Origin: an uncultured Parabacteroides sp.
GTDB lineage: Bacteria > Bacteroidota > Bacteroidia > Bacteroidales > Tannerellaceae
DNA length: 27,357 bases
NCBI GenBank assembly: GCA_937890135.1
Contig: CALBYC010000182.1
Coordinates: forward strand, 1-27,357
Direction of reading: 5' to 3'
Shown here: in pieces, positions 16,091 through 22,855 of the stretch
Layout: every line of letters begins with the position of its first letter
Numbering within the stretch: position 1 is the stretch's first letter
Translations under genes and position numbers: made by a program
Notes under the pieces: generated by a model
What the model was told of the DNA's origin: nothing
The model's input: only the letters and a program-made list of their open reading frames with translations
The model's database searches: none

Positions 16091-16918
16091 ATGGCAATTC
16101 ATATTCCAGAGTCATTAATCAGCCATTCTGAAACTTTGATAGGGTCCATCCGGATAGAACCGGATGGACTTTCTTTTTCAGGATACCAGCCGAATGTGAA
16201 GGGAAGTTTTTTCCATGCAGAAGAGAAATGGGATAAATGCAGCCCTTATGTGGAATGGATAAAAGAATTCTTGTTCACGCATGAATGGTTAACGCAAACC
16301 TTTCAGAAACTATATCTCATACAAGCTCAAGCCGATTTCACATTAGCGCCATCAGCCTTTTATATAGAGCAATATAAAGACAAGTTATATTCTTTCACGT
16401 GCGGGCACAATGACCATAAAGTAATTTCCACAGAATGGAAAGAAGCCGAACAGTTCATACTCTATTCCATGAACAACGAATTGTATGACTTTTTCCTCCG
16501 TTCTTTGAATGCTCCTATATTTATTTGCTCACAGGCCCCCCTGCTTGAATGGTGGAGAAATGAAAGCCGGAATAAAATGTTCAAACAAATCCACCTTCAT
16601 ATCAATAACAAGCAGCTGAATGTTGCATGTTTTGCAAAAGGCAAGCTTTTATTTTCCAATTACTATCATATAAAAAACATGGATGATATGCTTTATTATA
16701 CATTATATATATGGAAACAGCATGATTGGAATCCAGAATATGACCAAGTGCGAATTTGTGGAGATGCAAATCTTATAAATGATTTTTCCACAGTTTTACA
16801 TACCTATATTCGACAAGTCGATTTGTCAATAGTTCCTTCAGAAATTTATTTAATGGGTGAAGATTTACTTAAAGCCCCAATAGACATCATAGCATTAACT
16901 ATCAATGAGAATAATTAG
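16091..16918 (+). CDS. DUF3822 family protein
   Basis: A 275-residue protein restricted, as far as I know, to Bacteroidetes. The N-terminal ETLIGSIRIEPDGLSFSGY and the central LHINNKQLNVACFAKGKLLFSNYY look like the beta-hairpin repeats of an actin/HSP70-type fold, and I recall that a structural-genomics model of a Bacteroides DUF3822 protein was described as actin-like; the sequence alone does not prove this. No signal peptide or membrane segment is seen. It starts 15 bases after the pseudopilin-like gene and its last 14 bases overlap the rsmD start, so the three genes probably share one transcript. Function is unknown. Confidence 0.85.
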   Translation: MAIHIPESLISHSETLIGSIRIEPDGLSFSGYQPNVKGSFFHAEEKWDKCSPYVEWIKEFLFTHEWLTQTFQKLYLIQAQADFTLAPSAFYIEQYKDKLYSFTCGHNDHKVISTEWKEAEQFILYSMNNELYDFFLRSLNAPIFICSQAPLLEWWRNESRNKMFKQIHLHINNKQLNVACFAKGKLLFSNYYHIKNMDDMLYYTLYIWKQHDWNPEYDQVRICGDANLINDFSTVLHTYIRQVDLSIVPSEIYLMGEDLLKAPIDIIALTINENN

Positions 16919-17486
16919 CGGGAAATACGGGCGAAGGCGCTTTGACGTGCCATCGTCATTCAGTGCGCGCCCCACAACAGACTTTGCAAAAGAAAACCTA
17001 TTCAATGTGCTTTCTAATTTAGTTGACTTTGAAGGTTTAGAAGCTCTCGACCTTTTTGCCGGGACAGGAAGTATATCTTTTGAACTGCTATCCCGCGGAT
17101 GTAAAAACGTCACTTCAATCGAAAAAAACAATGCGCATGCGGCTTTCATATCAAAAGTGGCAAAAGAACTAAAAGACGAGAACATGCGCCTTATCAAAGG
17201 TGATGCGTTCCGCTTCTTAAAAAGCACGGAAGCAGAAAGTTTCGATTTCATTTTCGCGGACCCCCCGTATGCGTTAAAAGAACTCCCAGACGTGCCCGGT
17301 ATCGTTTTTGAAAGGAAAACATTAAGGCCTGGCGGGATTTTTGTCATGGAACATCCTGCTTCATATGATTTTTCAAAGCTCCCTTTCTTCGACCAACGCC
17401 GAGCCTACGGAGCTGTGAATTTTTCCATTTTCATAAACAATGAAAAGTCCGGTTTAGAGCAGGGGAGAGAAAAGGCGCATGAATGA
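16905..17486 (+). CDS. rsmD: 16S rRNA (guanine-966-N2)-methyltransferase RsmD
   Basis: Methylates N2 of G966 in 16S rRNA with S-adenosylmethionine. The 193-residue protein is of normal family length and shows the N-terminal MRIISGKYGRRRF, the ARPTTDFAKENLFNVL block at 22-37, SAM motif I DLFAGTGSISFE at 49-60 and the catalytic DPPY at 119-122. The start ATG lies inside the end of the DUF3822 gene (14-base overlap), which suggests translational coupling. Its last 33 bases overlap the end of the cardiolipin synthase gene on the opposite strand, an unusual tail-to-tail arrangement. Confidence 0.96.
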   Translation: MRIISGKYGRRRFDVPSSFSARPTTDFAKENLFNVLSNLVDFEGLEALDLFAGTGSISFELLSRGCKNVTSIEKNNAHAAFISKVAKELKDENMRLIKGDAFRFLKSTEAESFDFIFADPPYALKELPDVPGIVFERKTLRPGGIFVMEHPASYDFSKLPFFDQRRAYGAVNFSIFINNEKSGLEQGREKAHE

Positions 17487-18911
17487 TTCGGAAAAACGCT
17501 TCCGCAATGGCCGTTTCAGCCATAAGCGCGGAGTTATATGCCGGCACTGCTCCATGTCATGCATGAATACCTTCTTCATCTGGATGGCGAAATCACGTTG
17601 ATAGACAAAAGCATTGATTTCAAAATTATGTTCTAAACTACGGAAGTCCATATTGGCAGAACCTATGCAGCATAAGTAATCATCGCTCAACAACAACTTG
17701 GCATGCAAAAATCCGGGTTGGTAAAAATAAACCTTCACCCCTGCCCGGATTATATCCGCCAAGAAAGAACGAGATGCCAAATTGGTCATCCGCGTATCGG
17801 ATCGTTCTGGCAACATTATCTTAACGTCAACTCCACCTCTCGCTGCTATCTGCAAGGCCTGGTTCAGGGCCTCCGTCGGCAGGAAATAAGGAGTTTGTAT
17901 ATAAACATATTTTTTTGCATTCGTAATAGCATAAATTTCAGCCTGGGCCAAAATTCTCCACGGGCCAACCGGCCCGCTCGTTACAATCTGCATAATATTA
18001 TCACTTTCTACTGGTACGGGAGGGTAATAAATTTTACCATTTATAACCTCTTTGCTTACCACAAACCAATCCAACAAAAATGCAGTTTGCAAACCTTGTA
18101 CTCCCTTACCGGTTATCCGGAAATGCGTGTCTCTCCAAATCCCCCATTTCAATCCTTCCACATATCTGTCTGCAACATTCATGCCCCCCATATAACCAAT
18201 ACGCCCATCAATAATCACAACCTTACGGTGATTCCGATAATTCACTTTGCTGGAAAATACCGGGAACACTACTTTCAAAAAAGGATAAACCATTATTCCT
18301 TCCCTTTTCATCTTTTCAAAAAAACGATCCTTCACATTCCAGCAACCCACATCGTCATACATGACACGCACCTCTACGCCTTCGTGGGCTTTGCGTATCA
18401 ACAACTCTTGTAAACTGCAACCAATTTCATCATCGCAAAAAATATAATATTGTATATGTATATGGTGCTTCGCCTGACGTATGTCCTCAAACAGGTCATG
18501 AAACTTATCTTTTCCGTTCGTGTAAATCTTCAAATCGCTTCCATAAAGCAATGGTGCATCTTTTGTTTTATTCAACAAAATCGTCAATTCCTTATAAGGC
18601 TCATACACAACGCAACTATCCGGTTGCATCTTGCCCGTATGCGGATGTTTTTTGATGCGCCGATAAGTCTTTCTGGAGATAAAGCGTTGCCGCCGGTTAT
18701 CCTGGCCGAACCATATATAAAAAATGAGGCCCAAACCAGGAACAAGCAGAAGGACTATCACCCATGGAATAGTTTTCAATGGATTCCGGTTCTCTGCTAT
18801 GATAACTAATATCAAGCCAAGTATTGTAATCGAATAGAGAAAGACGAAGAGCGTTCCAAACAATATTTCTATAAAAGAAGTTCCCTGCATATACATAGTT
18901 TTAGAGTGCAT
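17454..18911 (-). CDS. cls: Cardiolipin synthase (phospholipase D superfamily)
   Basis: Makes cardiolipin at the inner membrane, by transfer between phosphatidylglycerol molecules in the ClsA-type reaction. The 485-residue protein has two N-terminal membrane segments (about 14-39 and 47-68), then two PLD domains. The first HKD motif is His228/Lys230/Asp235 in NHRKVVIID and the second is His403/Lys405/Asp410 in LHAKLLLSD, both complete, each followed by the GGMN or GSANMD strand. Length and layout match ClsA-type enzymes. It starts 39 bases after the stop of the outer-membrane barrel gene on the same strand, so read-through is possible. The first ATG (18911) is used; ATGs at 18896 and 18890 are alternatives. 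Confidence 0.94.
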   Translation of the reverse strand: MHSKTMYMQGTSFIEILFGTLFVFLYSITILGLILVIIAENRNPLKTIPWVIVLLLVPGLGLIFYIWFGQDNRRQRFISRKTYRRIKKHPHTGKMQPDSCVVYEPYKELTILLNKTKDAPLLYGSDLKIYTNGKDKFHDLFEDIRQAKHHIHIQYYIFCDDEIGCSLQELLIRKAHEGVEVRVMYDDVGCWNVKDRFFEKMKREGIMVYPFLKVVFPVFSSKVNYRNHRKVVIIDGRIGYMGGMNVADRYVEGLKWGIWRDTHFRITGKGVQGLQTAFLLDWFVVSKEVINGKIYYPPVPVESDNIMQIVTSGPVGPWRILAQAEIYAITNAKKYVYIQTPYFLPTEALNQALQIAARGGVDVKIMLPERSDTRMTNLASRSFLADIIRAGVKVYFYQPGFLHAKLLLSDDYLCCIGSANMDFRSLEHNFEINAFVYQRDFAIQMKKVFMHDMEQCRHITPRLWLKRPLRKRFSESFMRLFSPLL

Positions 18912-18950
18912 AAAATTACATATATTTCAGGGAACTACAATATTTCCTTG

Positions 18951-21746
18951 CTAAAATCTTGGCAAAGGCGGCGGGCCCATCCTTCCCCCTCCTCCGAACG
19001 GAGGACGCCCCCTACGCATGTCTCTTTCCGAACCTCCCCCTTTAAATATGCTGAAACGATAGATGAAATGGAACATGAAATAGCTACTCAACGTATTATA
19101 CTCCGAGTCTCTAATGCTGCTGGCCGTCACCGTACGGGATATGTTGCTCCGTTGTTGTAATATATCATATATCTTGAAACGCAAAGTCCCCTGGTTGTTT
19201 CTCAAAAAAGATTTAGACACCGAGGCATTCCATAATACCTCTTTTTGTTCAAAGCCTTCCGAATACCCAGAATTAGCAGACCAATTGACATCACTTTCAA
19301 TTTTAAAGTTATATGGCAAATAAAGCGTTGTGTATCCGCCAGCACCATAATTAAAGACGTTCATGTCCTGCTGGCCTTGCAAAGAATTACGGGTCGAGCT
19401 GTATCGGAAATTACCATTCACGCCCACGTCGATGTAAGTGGAACGGAAATCCAATCCGGCACGTTCAGAAGCGGCTAACGTCTTGCTTGAATTCTTTTCA
19501 CCGTTAATAAAGCTGTTCGCATTCCCGAAAGATGCCATCGCATTGCTATTGACAGAGAATTTCTTGTTCTTCAATGGCATATTCATCATCATGCGCCCGT
19601 CGAAGCTGTAATTGCCATCGACGTTTTCATAGGTTGTTTTCCGGCCGCCCGTCATGCCATCAAATACCGTTTTGCTTACAATATCGTTCACCACATAACG
19701 ACCATTGACCGAAGCCATCATAGCCTGTTGTTTTTCAGGTATGAATCTTCCAAAATCCGCACGTAGACGGTTCGTGTACTTTGGCTTCAGGTCCGGGTTA
19801 CCCACGATGATGTTCAATGGGTCGGAATTATCCACCACAGGTTGCATCTGCGTCATGCTCGGCTGGCTCGTCTGCCCGTCATAATACACCCTCAAATTCG
19901 ATTGTTTGCTGAACCGGTAATTAAAACGAAGCATAGGAGACACATTTATGACATTCCTGTGCAAAGAAGAGAGGATGGTATCGCCTATGAAGTTTTCACT
20001 TTTCGAATACGATGGATCCACGTTGAGACCTAACGTGAAATTATATTTTGCCCGCTGCGCCTTGAAACTCAGGCTTGCACGTTGGTTGATATAATAATTC
20101 CGGTAGTTTTTGCTATATGCAGTATCCAGCACATTGTACTCTCCGCTTGACACATCTTGATTATACGCATTCTTCAATGATTCTTGGTTACGCTGGGAAA
20201 AACTATACGTCGCTTGCAAGAAATTGTTATGCCCCAACGGTTCTACCCAAGACAAGTAAGCACGGTAATTAAAGCTCTTATTGTCATAACGGATATGTTG
20301 GTCTATCAAGTCAGTACGTTGTTCCTGCACGTATTCCGTACTCGAATAATTGATTTCATTGTTATACGAGTCATTGTATCCTCCGGACAAAGAGAAACTA
20401 AATACGCGGCCTTTGCCATTCAACTTACGGCTAAACTCCAAGCGTGCGTTCATGTTATATCCCGAACCTTCGGACAAGGATTCCGAATTACTGCGGTTCA
20501 ACGTGTCGGCATTGACACGCGTGTCTTCCATTTGTCTTTGCGAAGAGCGACTGTGGCTATAACCAAAATTAGGGATGAAAAAGATTTGGGTCAGGGTATC
20601 CGGTTTCCAATCCATGCGGAAATTCACGCCCACGTTGTCACTTTTATTGTTCGACAGCACAGAATTGTTGGAATAAGAAACGCTGTCCCCGGGCAGAAAC
20701 GTCTGTTCCTTGCTGGTCTTCTCCGCATCGTTGTCTGTATGCGAATAACGGGTGTTGCCTCCCAGGGTGATTTTCTTGTTAAATTCTTTGCTGAAGTTCA
20801 GGCCACCGTTGCCGGAAGTCGTTATGCCGGAACCCGCATTCGCCCCACGCAGGCCACCACGCATTCCCGAGAACATGGACGAGGCCATGTCCGAGAATCC
20901 CATGTTGTTGGTATTGTTCACGCCCCCCATGAACGTGATTTGGTCATTATTCATAAAACGATTCACCATGGCATTGCCCTCGTACCGGTCTTTGCTTCCG
21001 TACCCGGCAAAGGCATTGCCAAACCAGCCCTGCTTCATGCCCGGCTTGACCGTCAAATTCAATATCGTCTCCTCTTCCCCATCGTCAAAGCCAGTCATTT
21101 TTGCCATGTCGCTCTTTTTGTCCGTCACCTGCACCTTGTCTATCATCTTTGCCGGCAAGTTCTTGGAGGCCACCTTAGGATCATCGGAGAAGAACTCCTT
21201 ACCATCGACCATGATCTTCTTGATTTCTTTGCCATTTACGGTCACTTTCCCATCACTGTCCACCTCTACGCCCGGCATTTTCTTCAGCAAGTCTTCCAGC
21301 ATGGAGCCTTCTGCCACTTTGAAAGAATCCGCATTGTATTCAGTCGTGTCATTACGGACGACGACTTCGGCCGCCTTGCCCGTGACTACGGCCGCGGCCA
21401 ATTCCACTCCTGAATCATCCAAGATGATGTTGTCCATTCTGACGGGATTGTTCTTCCCCGAAACGGCCAAATTCTGATAAAATGGCGCGAATCCCACATA
21501 GGTCACATTCAATATATAAGACCCTTTCGAGATATTACGTAGGACAAACGTGCCATTCTTGTCGGTAGCCACCCCACCGACCATCGTGCTGTCCTTGGCA
21601 CTCAGCAAACGCACAGCCGCTTGTTCTATGCCTTGGCCAGTTTGCTTTTCCAACACTTTTCCTGTTATATCAACCCCCCGCTGCTGGGCAAACGCAGCAC
21701 TCGTCCCCAACATCACCAACAATAGAAACGCAATATACTTGTTCAT
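18951..21746 (-). CDS. Outer-membrane beta-barrel protein with carboxypeptidase-regulatory-like domain (TonB-receptor-like, OMP_b-brl_3)
   Basis: A 931-residue outer-membrane protein of the TonB-dependent-receptor-like group; ligand unknown. The signal peptide spans residues 1-20 with a cut after AAFA, leaving Gln21-Gln22 at the N-terminus. Residues about 24-110 form a CarboxypepD_reg-like beta-sandwich. A plug-like region follows (about 120-235, including LLKKMPGVEVDSDGKVTVNG and EETILNLTVKPG), then a long barrel rich in alternating aromatic strands to about residue 902. The C-terminal 29 residues are a Gly/Pro/Arg-rich tail ending in Phe. There is no susD-like lipoprotein beside it, so it is not a canonical SusC. 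The region upstream has a 21803-21835 palindrome pair; no clear promoter was found. Confidence 0.9.
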   Translation of the reverse strand: MNKYIAFLLLVMLGTSAAFAQQRGVDITGKVLEKQTGQGIEQAAVRLLSAKDSTMVGGVATDKNGTFVLRNISKGSYILNVTYVGFAPFYQNLAVSGKNNPVRMDNIILDDSGVELAAAVVTGKAAEVVVRNDTTEYNADSFKVAEGSMLEDLLKKMPGVEVDSDGKVTVNGKEIKKIMVDGKEFFSDDPKVASKNLPAKMIDKVQVTDKKSDMAKMTGFDDGEEETILNLTVKPGMKQGWFGNAFAGYGSKDRYEGNAMVNRFMNNDQITFMGGVNNTNNMGFSDMASSMFSGMRGGLRGANAGSGITTSGNGGLNFSKEFNKKITLGGNTRYSHTDNDAEKTSKEQTFLPGDSVSYSNNSVLSNNKSDNVGVNFRMDWKPDTLTQIFFIPNFGYSHSRSSQRQMEDTRVNADTLNRSNSESLSEGSGYNMNARLEFSRKLNGKGRVFSFSLSGGYNDSYNNEINYSSTEYVQEQRTDLIDQHIRYDNKSFNYRAYLSWVEPLGHNNFLQATYSFSQRNQESLKNAYNQDVSSGEYNVLDTAYSKNYRNYYINQRASLSFKAQRAKYNFTLGLNVDPSYSKSENFIGDTILSSLHRNVINVSPMLRFNYRFSKQSNLRVYYDGQTSQPSMTQMQPVVDNSDPLNIIVGNPDLKPKYTNRLRADFGRFIPEKQQAMMASVNGRYVVNDIVSKTVFDGMTGGRKTTYENVDGNYSFDGRMMMNMPLKNKKFSVNSNAMASFGNANSFINGEKNSSKTLAASERAGLDFRSTYIDVGVNGNFRYSSTRNSLQGQQDMNVFNYGAGGYTTLYLPYNFKIESDVNWSANSGYSEGFEQKEVLWNASVSKSFLRNNQGTLRFKIYDILQQRSNISRTVTASSIRDSEYNTLSSYFMFHFIYRFSIFKGGGSERDMRRGRPPFGGGGRMGPPPLPRF

Positions 21747-21802
21747 TTTTCGGAATTTTATTCGTCCAACATAACTAAAGACTGATTCGCGGACGGTTTG
21801 TT

Positions 21803-21835
21803 TAAACAGCCCTTCCCTGTTTAATATATATTAAC
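21803..21835. repeat. Adjacent inverted repeat and palindrome upstream of the barrel gene
   Basis: TTAAACAG (21803-21810) and CTGTTTAA (21818-21825) form a perfect 8-base inverted repeat with a 7-base loop. It overlaps a perfect 14-base palindrome, TTAATATATATTAA (21822-21835). They lie about 60-90 bases before the barrel-gene ATG and about 190 bases after the HHH-gene stop, so they could be a regulator-binding site or a terminator for the upstream gene. No U-tract follows on the minus strand in a convincing form. Confidence 0.4.
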
Positions 21836-22019
21836 GCCAATACCATTTATAAAAACGGCCGTATCCTTTTCCGGCAACGGTAGCATCCGTTCCTCCAAAC
21901 GGGCACGACCGTTTCCTTGGATGCCCCCAACCGCTCTTTCCGCCAGCGAGCATGGATGAACCCGGCAGAGGACGGCGGAAAACAGGAGGCATGAAAGCCG
22001 GGGAGGCATTGTTCGCGGA

Positions 22020-22721
22020 TCAGTCGAATGACAAATAAGGCTTCAGCCGTTTGATGTCCTGTTCCGAAAATTCTTCCATCAACCTCAGTTCGTTCCAACC
22101 CGACAACTTTCCTCGTCGTTTTATGCAATCCAATATCACAACCGTCTGCTGCTTGTTCAGATAGGGATGGCGAATCAAAGTACGGAAATCCGCCTGATTG
22201 ACTTGTAAAGGCGTTATCAAGGCACTATCCACCTTGAACCATGGGGCCAGCTTCACATATCGTTCTTCGTCAATGCCGTAGACCTCGGCCAGCTGCCCTA
22301 CCGTGTAAAAGCCTCCTAACAAAGCCCGGTACTTGACAATCCTCCTTGAAAAAGAACGCCCTATCCCCGGGACCTTTTGAAGAACGGTGGTGTCGGCGCT
22401 ATTTAGCTCGACAACCACCTTTTGCTTATATTTGGCCGTGTAATTTTTCGGGAAAGAAGAATAGGGCGTTTGAAACGAACGCTTTTCCTTCTTCCCCGTC
22501 TTGTCCGGATGAAAGCGGGCCTTCGATGCGCTATCAAGAGGCTGGGGAAAAACAGAATCAGCCAACGCCGCGGAAACATTCATATCGTCCTCGCCACGCC
22601 CCGCCTCAATCGGGCTCGCAAACCAGAAGGCGAGGCCTATGGCCATAATCAAAATGGAAAGGAATACCAAAGCACGTCTCTCGCTCGAAGAAAAATAAAA
22701 AAAATCTTGCCAATTTCCCAT
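22020..22721 (-). CDS. Helix-hairpin-helix membrane protein (ComEA-like)
   Basis: A 233-residue protein with one membrane segment (about 16-36, ALVFLSILIMAIGLAFWF) and a basic linker, followed by tandem helix-hairpin-helix units. The clear one is at about 105-135, VELNSADTTVLQKVPGIGRSFSRRIVKYR, with the ComEA/Hhh consensus LNxA..L..vPGIG...a..Iv.yR; the second, around residues 170-200, is VNQADFRTLIRHPYLNKQQ, without the GIG. HHH motifs bind DNA non-specifically, as in the ComEA receptor for DNA uptake, and the topology fits a periplasmic DNA-binding domain. The same motif also occurs in unrelated Bacteroidetes proteins, so a competence role is unproven. It is divergent from topA. Confidence 0.88.
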   Translation of the reverse strand: MGNWQDFFYFSSSERRALVFLSILIMAIGLAFWFASPIEAGRGEDDMNVSAALADSVFPQPLDSASKARFHPDKTGKKEKRSFQTPYSSFPKNYTAKYKQKVVVELNSADTTVLQKVPGIGRSFSRRIVKYRALLGGFYTVGQLAEVYGIDEERYVKLAPWFKVDSALITPLQVNQADFRTLIRHPYLNKQQTVVILDCIKRRGKLSGWNELRLMEEFSEQDIKRLKPYLSFD

Positions 22722-22753
22722 AGTTAAATCGTTTTATTACGTCTTGCAAAAGA

Positions 22754-22761
22754 CAAAGATA
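22754..22761 (-). promoter_or_regulatory. Bacteroidetes-type -7 element upstream of the HHH protein gene
   Basis: The minus strand reads TATCTTTG, a match to TAnnTTTG, about 33 bases before the ATG at 22721. A TTTG lies a little upstream but closer than the usual 19-21 bases. Confidence 0.45.
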
Positions 22762-22816
22762 AGAAGGCCAAACTAAAAAGGAAAGATTATAGTAGGTTTT
22801 TTTAAAGATTATCTTG

Positions 22817-22824
22817 TACATTTG
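22817..22824 (+). promoter_or_regulatory. Bacteroidetes-type -7 element upstream of topA
   Basis: TACATTTG matches TAnnTTTG and lies about 31 bases before the topA ATG at 22856. It supports that ATG and not the earlier in-frame start near 22814, which would lie upstream of the transcription start. Confidence 0.5.
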
Positions 22825-22855
22825 CACACGATTTCTAATAAGAAATGGATTTACT

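Noticed and set aside
20184..21413. 409-codon plus-strand frame antisense to the barrel gene
   Set aside because: Low-complexity shadow of the barrel protein's codons, no recognisable domain.
21821..22009. 62-codon minus-strand frame just after the HHH gene stop
   Set aside because: It starts 10 bases after the HHH stop and is GC-rich, but resembles nothing and its end runs into the palindrome. Possible small gene, but support is too thin.
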